From the NCBI GenBank assembly GCA_016191955.1, contig JACPVC010000026.1, positions 1-44,321 of the forward strand: a stretch of 44,321 nucleotides of DNA, in the 5' to 3' direction. This DNA is from Chloroflexota bacterium. GTDB lineage: Bacteria > Chloroflexota > Anaerolineae > Anaerolineales > Villigracilaceae. Within the stretch, counting starts at the first letter, position 1. The number at the start of each line of letters is the position of its first letter. The position numbers were made by a program, and so were the translations under genes. Shown piece after piece: positions 16,598 through 24,930 of this stretch. Below the pieces are notes generated by a model. It ran no database searches and was not told the DNA's origin. It worked only from the letters and a program-made list of their open reading frames with translations.

Positions 16598-17860
16598 ATG
16601 GACACCATCTCAAAACAAACCTACCGTCGCTTCCTCCTCGGCTCACAGGGACTTTGGCCTGGTCGCCGTTACTCGGGCATTTCCGGCACCGAATCCGCTT
16701 TGCGCCAGATGCAGGCGTTACAACTTGACCCGCTGGTCATGGTCGCCCGCAGTCAGGACATCGCCATGTATGGGCGCGTCCTCGATTACAAGCCGGAACT
16801 GTTGTACAAAATGGCTTATGAAAAACGCAAAGCCTTCGATTACGGCGGCTGGCTGATGATGTATCCCATGCATGAATTTCCGTATTGGCAATTGCACATG
16901 AAACACCGCAAGGAAAGAGGCTTGCGTTGGGAGCACTTTGCCCATCCTCCAAAGGAAGTGGTCAAGTTCGTGCTGGATGAACTGCGCGAGAAAGGACCGC
17001 TTGGGAATCGCGACATCGAAGGCGACGCCGTCAAAGTGTGGAGTTATCGCGGGCGCAAGGAAACCTCGGTCACATTGTTCTATCTCTGGTTGGTAGGCGA
17101 AGTGATGATTACCAACCGCAAAGGCTTCGACCGCATCTACGACCTGCGCGAGCGCGTCTTGCCGTCTGAGTATGATTATGCCGCCCCTGTGGATGAAGCC
17201 GAAGATTTCTTTGGCAAGAAACACATCGCTTTTTCTGGCATTGCGCGCGAGCCTTCGTGGAAGACCGGCTTGGGCGATTTCATCCATCGCACGGTGACGA
17301 TACAGGAAGGCAAAGAACGCATCGAGCGGCTGATCGAACAAGGCGAGGTTTCGCGGATAGGTGTGGAAGGCTTCAAGGAAAACTTCCTCATCTTGAGCAG
17401 CGACCAGGCTCATCTGTCCGCTCTTGAGGCGGGGCGCGTCCCGAAGGCATGGAAGCCCAAAGGTCCGACCACATCCGAAGAGGTCACCTTCCTCGCGCCG
17501 TTGGAAATCGTCAGTGCCCGTGGACGGGCGAAACGCGTCTTTGATTTTGATTATGTGTGGGAGGTGTACAAGCCCGCGCATCAACGCAAGTGGGGCTACT
17601 ACACGTTGCCCATTTTATACGGCGATGATCTCGTTGCCCGCCTCGACCCGAAACTGGATCGCACGACGAACACCCTGCACATCCTTGGCTTCTGGCTGGA
17701 GGATGATGCTCCGAAAGATGGCGCGTTTGCCGATGCGCTCGCCAATGGACTGAAACGCTTTGCCGATATGATCGGCGCAAAGAAGATCGATTTGAACGGG
17801 GTAAAACCTGCTACACTGAAATCGGAATTGAAGATGAGACTCAAACGATTTGGATTTTAA
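16598..17860 (+). CDS. AlkX/YcaQ-like DNA glycosylase (HTH_42 family)
   Basis: 420 residues, the length of the YcaQ/AlkZ family of winged-helix DNA glycosylases, which remove bulky adducts and open interstrand crosslinks. The N-terminal tract LGSQGLWPGR...ALRQMQALQLDPL includes Q42-L43-D44, which fits the Q-hydrophobic-D catalytic motif described for the AlkX (YcaQ) branch rather than QxQ of AlkZ. Other family words are YEYW-like HEFPYWQLHMKHRKER, WSYRGRKETSVTLFYLWLVGEVMI (winged helix), LAPLEIVSARGRAKRVFDFDYVWEVY and PILYGDDLVARLDPK. The start is ATG 16598, and an upstream ATG-lacking extension is unlikely. Activity is inferred from the motif. Confidence 0.85.
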   Translation: MDTISKQTYRRFLLGSQGLWPGRRYSGISGTESALRQMQALQLDPLVMVARSQDIAMYGRVLDYKPELLYKMAYEKRKAFDYGGWLMMYPMHEFPYWQLHMKHRKERGLRWEHFAHPPKEVVKFVLDELREKGPLGNRDIEGDAVKVWSYRGRKETSVTLFYLWLVGEVMITNRKGFDRIYDLRERVLPSEYDYAAPVDEAEDFFGKKHIAFSGIAREPSWKTGLGDFIHRTVTIQEGKERIERLIEQGEVSRIGVEGFKENFLILSSDQAHLSALEAGRVPKAWKPKGPTTSEEVTFLAPLEIVSARGRAKRVFDFDYVWEVYKPAHQRKWGYYTLPILYGDDLVARLDPKLDRTTNTLHILGFWLEDDAPKDGAFADALANGLKRFADMIGAKKIDLNGVKPATLKSELKMRLKRFGF

Positions 17861-17876
17861 GCGAAGTGAGGTGAGC

Positions 17877-18494
17877 ATGAAATCAACTCAAGTGATGTGG
17901 ACGACTGTCGTTCTGGCGCTTGGGGCTTGTGCTCCAGCCCTTTCGACACAAACGCTCGAACCCGTTTTGACTCCTACAGAAAATTCGCTGGAGCCTGCCC
18001 AAGCCTCAGAGGAGGTAGAGATGGAATCTGCGCCGATTGAATTTACCCTGACCAGCGCCGCCTTTTCTGAAGGCGGGACGATCCCCGATCAATATACATA
18101 CAATCTTGGAAGCCAATGCAACGGCGATAATTTCTCGCCCCCACTTGCATGGACGGGTGCGCCCGAAGGCACACAGAGTTTTGCCGTCCTTATGACCGAC
18201 CCGGATGGCGGGGATTGGGTGCATTGGTTGCAATTCAATATCCCTGCCGGTACAACCCAGTTTGCCGAAGTGGTTGCCGGACCGAACGTGGGCACCAAAG
18301 GTGAGAATGACTTTGGTGAACTTGGCTACGGCGGACCCTGCCCGCCCAGCGGCACGCATCGTTATGTTTTCACCCTGTATGCGTTGGATGCAACCCTCTC
18401 GCTTTCAGAAGGCGCGAACCGCGCGGACTTTGAATCCGCGATCAAAGGGCATGTGCTGGGAACGTCGCAATTGACGGGATTACGTTCAAAATAA
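17877..18494 (+). CDS. YbhB/PEBP-family lipoprotein
   Basis: 205 residues from ATG 17877, chosen because GAGGTGAG lies just upstream and the product then begins with a lipoprotein signal ending LALGAC (lipidated cysteine 18). The ATG at 17850 would add a hydrophilic extension inside the previous gene. After a linker of about 40 residues comes a phosphatidylethanolamine-binding-protein domain with the ligand-site motifs SPPLAWTGAPEGTQSFAVLM, DPDGGDWVHWLQFNIPAGT and GYGGPCPPSGTHRYVFTLYALD. PEBP proteins bind anionic groups, and the role of secreted bacterial members is unclear. Confidence 0.88.
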   Translation: MKSTQVMWTTVVLALGACAPALSTQTLEPVLTPTENSLEPAQASEEVEMESAPIEFTLTSAAFSEGGTIPDQYTYNLGSQCNGDNFSPPLAWTGAPEGTQSFAVLMTDPDGGDWVHWLQFNIPAGTTQFAEVVAGPNVGTKGENDFGELGYGGPCPPSGTHRYVFTLYALDATLSLSEGANRADFESAIKGHVLGTSQLTGLRSK

Positions 18495-18496
18495 TA

Positions 18497-18952
18497 ATGA
18501 TGACTTTTGCATTACGCCCTGCTATCGTTGCCGACGCTCCCGCCGTGCAAGCCTGCGTTCGTAAAGCTTTCAGCCATTATATAGAACGCATTGGTATGAA
18601 ACCTGCCCCCATGGAAATGGACTATGCCCATGAGATCCGCGAACATCAAGTATTCGTCGTGGAAGATGCCGGGCAGGTGGTGGGTTCACTTGTGCTTGGC
18701 ATTACGGATGAGGGCTTTTTGCTGGACGTCATCGCCGTCGACCCGAGCTGGTGGGGCAAGGGCGTGGGACACATCATGCTCGAACATGCAGAGACTGAAG
18801 CCAAACGACAGGGATTCGATAGCATCTATCTTTTTACTCATGAGAAGATGACCGAGAACCAAGCCTTGTATAAAAAGATCGGCTACGCAGAGTACGACCG
18901 CCGTCTCGAAGACGGACGCAGGCGCGTGTATATGCGGAAATCACTCAAGTAA
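18497..18952 (+). CDS. GNAT-family N-acetyltransferase
   Basis: 151 residues covering one GNAT domain. Motif A, which binds acetyl-CoA, is seen as VDPSWWGKGVGHIMLEHAE, preceded by the strand LLDVIAV. The C-terminal motif B contains NQALYKKIGYAEYDRR. The substrate cannot be told. It starts 2 bp after the PEBP gene stop, suggesting one transcript. ATG 18497 and ATG 18500 are both possible starts. Confidence 0.85.
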   Translation: MMTFALRPAIVADAPAVQACVRKAFSHYIERIGMKPAPMEMDYAHEIREHQVFVVEDAGQVVGSLVLGITDEGFLLDVIAVDPSWWGKGVGHIMLEHAETEAKRQGFDSIYLFTHEKMTENQALYKKIGYAEYDRRLEDGRRRVYMRKSLK

Positions 18953-18998
18953 TCGTGGAAAGTTCAACATGGTATCATGATGACTTCAAAGGAGCATC

Positions 18999-19652
18999 AT
19001 GATAAAACCCGTTCGTTGGAATACATTCATCCGCGATTTCATTCGCATTCAGATCGGCTTTATTTTGTTCGGGCTGGCGATCAGTTTGATGATTCACGGC
19101 AATATCGGCACAAGCGCCTGGGTGGTCTTGGAAGCGGCGCTGGCATATAAACTCGGAATTACAGTTGGAACCATGACCGTCATCATGGGGTTTCTGGTGT
19201 TGGTTAGCGCGGTGCTTATGCGCGAGAAGATGGGTTGGGGCACGCTCGCAAATATTCTCTCCATTGGTCCCTGGGTGGATCTGTGGAATTCGTTCATGCC
19301 ATCCGTGAAAGATAACCTGCCGCTGCAAATTGGTATGCTCTTGCTGGCGATCTTGCTCATGGGATTGGGCAGCGCCATCTACATCGGCGTGGATGCGGGC
19401 GCAGGTCCGCGCGACAGTTTGATGCTGGCGATCAAGCGCACGACGGGCGTGAGCATCCGTGTTTCGCGCGCCATCATCGAAGTGACCGTGGTCTTCATCG
19501 GCTGGCTGCTGGGCGGACCGGCTGGGTTGGGAACGTTGGTGTACGCTCTGTTGATCGGTCCTTCCGTGCAATGGGGATTCAAGATATTCAATGTCCAGCC
19601 GCATAAGGAAGATGAAGAAGTACAGGCGGGTATCGAAGGCGGGGCAGAGTAA
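18999..19652 (+). CDS. YczE/YitT-like membrane protein
   Basis: 217 residues with about five membrane segments. The pattern RIQIGFILFGLAISLMIHGNIG followed by SAWVVLEAALAYKLGITVGTM, and GVDAGAGPRDSLMLAIKRTTGVSIRVSRAIIEV, matches the YczE/YyaS family of membrane proteins of unknown biochemical role. AAAGGAG lies 6 bases upstream of the ATG. The C-terminal tail is acidic (KEDEEVQ). It is separated by 46 bp from the GNAT gene. Confidence 0.8.
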   Translation: MIKPVRWNTFIRDFIRIQIGFILFGLAISLMIHGNIGTSAWVVLEAALAYKLGITVGTMTVIMGFLVLVSAVLMREKMGWGTLANILSIGPWVDLWNSFMPSVKDNLPLQIGMLLLAILLMGLGSAIYIGVDAGAGPRDSLMLAIKRTTGVSIRVSRAIIEVTVVFIGWLLGGPAGLGTLVYALLIGPSVQWGFKIFNVQPHKEDEEVQAGIEGGAE

Positions 19653-19733
19653 CTTATTTTCTGCATCCTTGTAACTCTATGGCAAAATTGACGATATTTA
19701 TTCATTTGATCGACGCTTACTAGGAGAATAGCA

Positions 19734-20225
19734 ATGCCAAAAATTACCCGCCCGAAATTGCCGAAAGGTTATGTCGATAACCCCATCTCTGAAGTTCCTT
19801 GGGAACATGTTGAGAAGCGCCTGACCGAATCGATCAATTACTGGTTATGTTCGGTTTACCCCGATGGACGTCCGCATGTTGTGCCGCGCTGGGGCGCATA
19901 TCTCGTTGGCAAACTTTATTACGATGGAAGTCCCGAAACGCGCCATGCTCGCAACATCGAAAAAAATCCAAATGTGACTCTGCACCTCGAAAGCGGGAAC
20001 GATGTAGTCATCATGGAAGGGACATCCGTCCCCGCCTCCAAACCGGACCCGGAACTGGGTCAACGCCTCTCAGCCGCCTATAAGCTGAAATATGAGTCCG
20101 ATGGCTACGCCCCCGAGCCAAGTCAATGGGACGAAGGCGGCTTGTATGTTTTCACTCCGCGTCAATGTATCGCATGGACGACCTTCTTCGAGAACCCAAC
20201 CAAGTTTATTTTCAATAAGGAGTAA
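19734..20225 (+). CDS. Pyridoxamine 5'-phosphate oxidase-like flavin split-barrel protein
   Basis: 163 residues. The fold pattern YWLCSVYPDGRPHVVPRWGAYLVGKLYYDGSPETRHARNIEKNPNVTLHLESG is typical of the PPOX-like split barrel that binds FMN or F420. TAGGAGAATAGC before the ATG supplies the ribosome site. It begins a three-gene run with the following ABM protein (3-bp gap) and LysE exporter (1-bp overlap). The substrate is unknown. Confidence 0.85.
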   Translation: MPKITRPKLPKGYVDNPISEVPWEHVEKRLTESINYWLCSVYPDGRPHVVPRWGAYLVGKLYYDGSPETRHARNIEKNPNVTLHLESGNDVVIMEGTSVPASKPDPELGQRLSAAYKLKYESDGYAPEPSQWDEGGLYVFTPRQCIAWTTFFENPTKFIFNKE

Positions 20226-20228
20226 AAA

Positions 20229-20537
20229 ATGATTGCGCGAATGTGGCACGGGAGAGTCCCGACGGGAATGGCAAAAGCATATCGTGAAATTCTCAATGTG
20301 CGCGCCATTCCAGATTATCGCTCGGTAAAGGGGAACATCAGCGTTCATATCCTCGAACGCGCCGAAGGCGAGATTACGCATTTCATCACACTCACGTTTT
20401 GGGAGAGTATCGAATCCATCAAAGCCTTTGCCGGCGACGATGTGGATGTTGCGAAATATTATCCAGAGGATAAGGACTTCCTGCTTGAGTTTGAACCGAG
20501 AGTTCTGCATTATGAAGTTAAGGGGCAGGCTCCATAA
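20229..20537 (+). CDS. Antibiotic biosynthesis monooxygenase-fold (ABM) protein
   Basis: 102 residues forming one ferredoxin-like ABM domain: MWHGRVPTGMAKAYREIL at the first strand and helix, SVHILERAEGEITHFITLTFW in the middle strands, and AGDDVDVAKYYPEDKDFLLEF near the end. Such dimeric proteins include quinol monooxygenases and heme-degrading enzymes, but many have no known activity. It sits directly between the flavin split-barrel gene and the LysE gene. Confidence 0.8.
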   Translation: MIARMWHGRVPTGMAKAYREILNVRAIPDYRSVKGNISVHILERAEGEITHFITLTFWESIESIKAFAGDDVDVAKYYPEDKDFLLEFEPRVLHYEVKGQAP

Positions 20538-21148
20538 TGTGGCTTTACCTCGTTCAAGGCATCGGATACGGCTTCGCCGCCGCCTCACAACCCGGACCGT
20601 TCCAAACGTTCCTCATTTCTCAAGCCTTAACCCGCGGCTGGAAGCATGCCCTGCCCGGCGCATTCGCGCCGCTGTTGAGCGATGGTCCCATCATTTTATT
20701 GAGCGTTCTCGTGCTCAGTCAATTGCCGGAATGGATTCAACGTATCATGTACCTCGTCGGGGGAATCTTCATTCTGTATCTCGCGTATGGCGCGTTCAAA
20801 ACCTGGCGTGATTATGATGAGACAATACCACATGCAGAACTTTCAGGTCACCAGACCATACTCAAAGCAGCATTGACCAACGCCCTCGCCCCTGGTGCCT
20901 ACATTTTTTGGATGTTGGTGACGGGTCCTGTACTGGTGCAGGGCTGGCGCGAAACGCCTACGTACGGACTTGCATTCCTGCTTGGCTTTTATGTCACAAT
21001 GATCACAGGCTTGGCGTCCATCATCATTTTCTTTGGGGCTGCGGCAAAGTTGGGACCCAAGCTCAACCGTGCCTTACTCGGTATATCTTGTGTCGTTCTG
21101 CTTGGCTTTGGCTTCTATCAGTTGTGGCTTGGTATTTTTCAAAGTTAA
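20537..21148 (+). CDS. LysE-family transporter
   Basis: 203 residues with about six membrane segments. The family pattern GYGFAAASQPGPFQTFLISQALTRGWKHALPGAFAPLLSDGPII corresponds to the usual PGP-containing first loop and the D-P/G motif of LysE/RhtB exporters. The second half carries KAALTNALAPGAYIFWMLVTGP. Its ATG overlaps the stop of the ABM gene by one base. The substrate is unknown. Confidence 0.88.
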   Translation: MWLYLVQGIGYGFAAASQPGPFQTFLISQALTRGWKHALPGAFAPLLSDGPIILLSVLVLSQLPEWIQRIMYLVGGIFILYLAYGAFKTWRDYDETIPHAELSGHQTILKAALTNALAPGAYIFWMLVTGPVLVQGWRETPTYGLAFLLGFYVTMITGLASIIIFFGAAAKLGPKLNRALLGISCVVLLGFGFYQLWLGIFQS

Positions 21149-21228
21149 TTGCCCTCCATGTGGAACCAATCCCGAAGGCGTCGCGTGGCGCCGTGGCGAC
21201 AGATGGCATAGTTTTGGTAGGCTCTGAC

Positions 21229-21291
21229 ACCCCTTCGGGGTTGAATTTGCAAACTTTCCTACAACTATAATCATTTGACCCCTTCGGGGTC
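21229..21291 (+). terminator. Two CCCC-TTCG-GGGG hairpins after the LysE gene
   Basis: Identical ACCCCTTCGGGGT cores at 21229-21241 and 21278-21290. Both form stems capped by a stable TTCG tetraloop. The second has an extra G-C pair (21277 and 21291) and is followed by GTTTCTT, a weak T-run, so it may end transcription. The rest of the 183-bp gap shows a GGCGCC-rich stretch without a gene. Confidence 0.5.
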
Positions 21292-21331
21292 GTTTCTTAC
21301 AGTTTAAAGTTAGCGAAAAAGGAGAAACAAA

Positions 21332-22480
21332 ATGCAGATGCAAACAGACTTACTCATTATCGGCGCGGGTCCCTTTGGTCTGTCATTGGCGGCATATGCA
21401 AAGCACTTGGGTATCCATTATCTTGTGGCAGGCAGACCGATGGAGTTTTGGAAGAAGAACATGCCCGATGGCATGTACCTGCGTTCTGCGTCAGACTGGT
21501 CATTGGACCCGACCGATCGTTTCTCCATCATGAAATACCTCGAATCACTTGGCAAGACGCCAAAAGATGTCGAACCGCTATCGCTTGAATTCTATTTGAA
21601 ATACGCACAATGGTTTCAAGAAAGCTCCGGTATTCAAACCATTCCCGATTATGTGACCAGACTAGACCAAGCCAACGGTGGTTTTCAAGCTGTGATGGAA
21701 AATGGCGATGTCATCGAGGCGAAGAATGTGGTTATCGCCATTGGCATGGGCTATTTCAAGAATCAACCGTCCGCGTTGACCGAGATTCTGCCTGAAGGTA
21801 GATACGAGCATACGTGTGACGCGGTGCAACTGTCCCGTAGGAAAGGGAGGCGGGTGCTCATCCTTGGCGGGAGGCAAAGTGCCTTCGAGTGGGCGGCGTT
21901 GTTGAACGATGGCGGTGCGGCGGAGGTTCATGTAGTGCATCGGCATGAGTCGCCGAGGTTCGCCGAAGCGGATTGGAGTTGGGTCCCGCCGTTGGTGGAT
22001 AAGGTGGTTAGTGATCCTGCCTGGTTCCGCGGACTGCCGCAGGAAGAGAAAGATGCCATTAATAAACGCATGTGGGGCGAGGGACGTTTGAAGGTCGAGC
22101 CGTGGTTGGAGAAGCGCGTGATGAAGCCGAATACGAGCATCCATCAGAAAGCCAGCCTTGCTTCTTGTACTGAACGAGCCGATGGCGCGTTGGATATCAA
22201 GTTGGATACCGGCGACACATTTGTTGTGGATGATGTCATCCTCGCCACTGGCTACAAAGTGGATTTGGATCGCCTGCCATTCTTAATGAGTGGCAATGTA
22301 TTCGAAAAGATCGAAGTGAAGAATGGTTTTCCTGTTCTAGACCCCCACTTTCAAACCAGCGTGAATGGACTTTACTTCACCAGCATGCCTGCCGGGCAGG
22401 ATTTTGGTCCATTCTTTGGGTTCACCGTCTCGGTGCGGACTTCTGCGAAGGTCATCGGAAATGCGTTAGTTTCAAAATAG
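21332..22480 (+). CDS. Flavin-dependent monooxygenase-like oxidoreductase
   Basis: 382 residues. The FAD-binding glycine motif is GAGPFG at residues 11-16, and a second nucleotide (NADPH) loop reads ILGGRQSAFEWAALL, with one glycine replaced. LATGYKVDLDRLPFL near the C terminus matches the ATG motif of flavin-containing monooxygenases and ornithine/lysine hydroxylases. AAAAAGGAGAAAC gives a strong ribosome site. An ABM-fold gene follows after 9 bp, an arrangement seen with other flavin oxygenases. The substrate is not predictable. Confidence 0.85.
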   Translation: MQMQTDLLIIGAGPFGLSLAAYAKHLGIHYLVAGRPMEFWKKNMPDGMYLRSASDWSLDPTDRFSIMKYLESLGKTPKDVEPLSLEFYLKYAQWFQESSGIQTIPDYVTRLDQANGGFQAVMENGDVIEAKNVVIAIGMGYFKNQPSALTEILPEGRYEHTCDAVQLSRRKGRRVLILGGRQSAFEWAALLNDGGAAEVHVVHRHESPRFAEADWSWVPPLVDKVVSDPAWFRGLPQEEKDAINKRMWGEGRLKVEPWLEKRVMKPNTSIHQKASLASCTERADGALDIKLDTGDTFVVDDVILATGYKVDLDRLPFLMSGNVFEKIEVKNGFPVLDPHFQTSVNGLYFTSMPAGQDFGPFFGFTVSVRTSAKVIGNALVSK

Positions 22481-22489
22481 GAGAGAAAG

Positions 22490-22795
22490 ATGAATATCGT
22501 CCTTGTGCATGTGCATGTCAAGCCGGAGGTTGTGGAAGCGTTCAAGCAAGCATCTCTTGAGAATGCGTCCAACAGTGTGAAAGAGGAAGGTATTGCGCGC
22601 TTCGATGTTATCCAGCAAGCCGATGACCCGACGCGGTTTATCCTTGTGGAAGTGTATAAGACAACCGAAGCTCAATCTGCGCATAAAGAGACCGCGCATT
22701 ATCTCAAGTGGCGCGATACCGTGGCGGACATGATGGCAGAACCGAGGCAGGGGATCAAGTACGGGAATATTTTTCCTGAAGATTCCGGTTGGTGA
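22490..22795 (+). CDS. Putative quinol monooxygenase (ABM fold, YgiN/LsrG-like)
   Basis: 101 residues. The sequence [68 protein letters not shown] follows the classic YgiN/LsrG pattern, including the conserved histidines in the HKETAHY helix. GGAGAGAAAG precedes the ATG. An 87-bp palindromic element starts immediately after the stop codon. Confidence 0.88.
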   Translation: MNIVLVHVHVKPEVVEAFKQASLENASNSVKEEGIARFDVIQQADDPTRFILVEVYKTTEAQSAHKETAHYLKWRDTVADMMAEPRQGIKYGNIFPEDSGW

Positions 22796-22882
22796 GTGCG
22801 TCGCACCATACTAAATTAGAGTCGCTCACCCGGTAGATTCTTCTCATTAACTGGACAATCCAACCTGTTTGGTGCGACGCAC
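22796..22882. repeat. 87-bp palindromic element, copy 3
   Basis: Terminal 13-bp inverted repeat GTGCGTCGCACCA. It begins at the base after the preceding stop codon and ends 14 bp before the iron-ADH ATG. It shares TCTCATTAA in its interior with copy 2. Confidence 0.9.
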
Positions 22883-22896
22883 CCTTTGAGGTAATT

Positions 22897-24039
22897 ATGC
22901 TTACTTTTGAATTTGCCACGGTGGATCGGATCATGTTCGGCGCAGGGAAACTCTCTGGGTTGGGGGATCAACTCAAAGGGAGTGTGAAGCGTCTGCTGTT
23001 GGTGAGGGGCAGATCATCAGACGCGATTCCGCGCGTGAGGGAGATTCTGTCTGCACAGGGAATCGCATTCGATGAATTTGAAATCCACGGCGAGCCGACG
23101 GTGGATGTTGTTCGTGAAGGTGTGCGCGCTGCCGAAGGGTGCGATGTGGTGATCGGCTTGGGCGGCGGCAGTGTGATGGATGCGGGCAAGGCGATTGCTG
23201 CGCTGGCGACGAACCATCATGACGTGCTCGATTATTTGGAAGTGGTGGGCAAGGGACAGCCACTGACCGAGAAGCCGTTGACCTATGTTGCGATTCCAAC
23301 CACGGCAGGGACGGGCGCGGAAGTGACGCGCAATGCGGTGCTGGAGTCGCCGGAGCATGGCGTGAAGGTGAGTCTGCGCAGCCCGATGATGCTGCCGAGC
23401 CTCGCCATCGTGGACCCTGAGTTGACGTATTCCTTGCCGCCGGAGATCACCGCGAGTTCAGGCTTGGATGCGTTGACACAGTTGATCGAGCCGTTTGTTT
23501 CGGTGAAGGCGAACCCGATGACGGATGCGATCTGCCGCGAAGGGATGATGCACGCAGCCAAGTCTTTACGGAGTGCATATCACAATGGTGCGGATGTTTC
23601 TGCGCGTGAAGGTATGGCATTGGCAAGTCTATTTGGAGGCATAGCGTTGGCGAATGCCACGCTGGGAGCCGTGCATGGTTTTGCAGGTCCGTTGGGTGGA
23701 ATGTTACACGCGCCGCATGGAGCGATCTGTGCAAAGTTGCTGCCACTGGTGATGGGTGCGAATCTCAACGCGTTGGAGACTTTGAATGCGAATCACCCGG
23801 TCATTGCACGATATGCTGAAATCGCGCGGATACTCACCGATTCTGCATCCGCATCTGCAAGGGATGGAGTAATGTGGGTGGATGCCTTGGTGCGCGAGTT
23901 GAATATCCCGCCGCTTTCGGTGCATGGAATGACAGAGGTACACATCTCTGAGGTGGTGCAAAAGACGTTGAACGCCAGTAGTTATAAAGGGAATCCGATT
24001 CCGTTGAGCGTGGAGGTAATGCAGAAGATTTTAGAGTAG
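22897..24039 (+). CDS. Iron-containing alcohol dehydrogenase family protein
   Basis: 380 residues of the group III ADH fold: N-terminal nucleotide domain with GLGGGSVMDAGKAIAAL and IPTTAGTGAEVTRNAVL, then the helical metal domain. Of the four usual metal ligands, the aspartate (SGLDALTQLIE) and two histidines (GAVHGF and HAPHGAI) are present. The histidine normally three residues after ALT is glutamine. The nearby second histidine of HGxAHPLG is glycine. Such Q variants exist in this family, and metal content and substrate are uncertain. A 54-residue C-terminal region is normal in length. It is followed by a clear terminator. Confidence 0.85.
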   Translation: MLTFEFATVDRIMFGAGKLSGLGDQLKGSVKRLLLVRGRSSDAIPRVREILSAQGIAFDEFEIHGEPTVDVVREGVRAAEGCDVVIGLGGGSVMDAGKAIAALATNHHDVLDYLEVVGKGQPLTEKPLTYVAIPTTAGTGAEVTRNAVLESPEHGVKVSLRSPMMLPSLAIVDPELTYSLPPEITASSGLDALTQLIEPFVSVKANPMTDAICREGMMHAAKSLRSAYHNGADVSAREGMALASLFGGIALANATLGAVHGFAGPLGGMLHAPHGAICAKLLPLVMGANLNALETLNANHPVIARYAEIARILTDSASASARDGVMWVDALVRELNIPPLSVHGMTEVHISEVVQKTLNASSYKGNPIPLSVEVMQKILE

Positions 24040-24059
24040 GCGATGTAATGCATAAATAA

Positions 24060-24086
24060 GTGGAGCCGCCATATAGGCGGCTCCAC
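24060..24086. terminator. Terminator shared by convergent genes
   Basis: Perfect 11-bp arms GTGGAGCCGCC and complement, loop ATATA, followed by AGTTTATTT on the + strand. It lies between the dehydrogenase gene and the oppositely oriented protease gene. Confidence 0.85.
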
Positions 24087-24108
24087 AGTTTATTTCAGGA
24101 GATCGGAG

Positions 24109-24930
24109 CTACTGCATGAATTCGTTGATCCATGCCAGCACTTCCGGAATGTCGATCCGGTTGGAGTAGCCGACGCCTGAACAATTGGAGTTGGTCACAT
24201 AGGAATTGACCGCGAGGACGGTGTCCGTTCCGGCGAGCAGGTCGGGTCCGCCTGAGTCACCGAAACAGGTTCCTCCTGAGCCGCCGCCCGGATTCAGGGC
24301 GATCTTCATGAACTCATCGCTATGCACGAAGTTGCCGGAGACCAGTTCACTCGGCGTATAGAGGCGGTTTCGGAGTCCAGCCCAGATGGGGGGACCCTGA
24401 CCAACAATCTGTTCTTGCACGCCATAGCCAACGAGGTCGAGCTGGGTCTTGTTTTTCAGGGTATCCACCAAGCCTTCAGACGGCAAGGTGGCGTACTCAC
24501 CAACAACACTTTCAGGGACGGCTTCGCTTAGGACAACGATCCCAACGTCTCCAGCGGCGAACCCAGGCAGACCGTCACCACACCCGATACAAAATCCGGG
24601 GTAGGTATATGGCGTGCCATCATAGGAGGTTTCTCCGCTGTACGGATATTCAGGGTTGCCCTGAACGACCTCGTCGAACCAGATACGGGCTTCGACGGTC
24701 CCATCTGTACAATGACCAACCGTCAGAACAACGGTCGGGGTAAGTAGTGAGGCACTGCAACGGTGCGATGGCACCTGATTGCCATTTTCGTCCAGTACAT
24801 CGAACACGACCAAACCCACATAGGGATGATTGTCGCCGTCGGGCTGTCCATTGGTGATGGCGCTGACATGGCCGATCAGGCTGATCGCCAAAATCAGTGC
24901 AAGTCCCAGAACGGGTATTATCTTTTTCAT
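24109..24930 (-). CDS. Secreted trypsin-like serine protease (S1)
   Basis: 273 residues with a Sec signal peptide (MKKIIPVLGLALILAISLIG, cleavage near HVSA). The mature enzyme starts ITNGQPDGDNHPYVGLVVF, similar to the activation-site N terminus of chymotrypsin-fold proteases. The catalytic triad is H73 in VLTVGHC, D128 in GDVGIVVL and S226 in CFGDSGGPD. Six or more cysteines could form disulfides. An AAAGGA ribosome site lies about 11 bases before the ATG. It is likely extracellular, with unknown substrate. Confidence 0.9.
   Translation of the reverse strand: MKKIIPVLGLALILAISLIGHVSAITNGQPDGDNHPYVGLVVFDVLDENGNQVPSHRCSASLLTPTVVLTVGHCTDGTVEARIWFDEVVQGNPEYPYSGETSYDGTPYTYPGFCIGCGDGLPGFAAGDVGIVVLSEAVPESVVGEYATLPSEGLVDTLKNKTQLDLVGYGVQEQIVGQGPPIWAGLRNRLYTPSELVSGNFVHSDEFMKIALNPGGGSGGTCFGDSGGPDLLAGTDTVLAVNSYVTNSNCSGVGYSNRIDIPEVLAWINEFMQ

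Noticed and set aside
16718-17584. - strand frame of 288 codons opposite the AlkX-like gene
   Set aside because: Shadow of a well-conserved + strand gene, with no family features.
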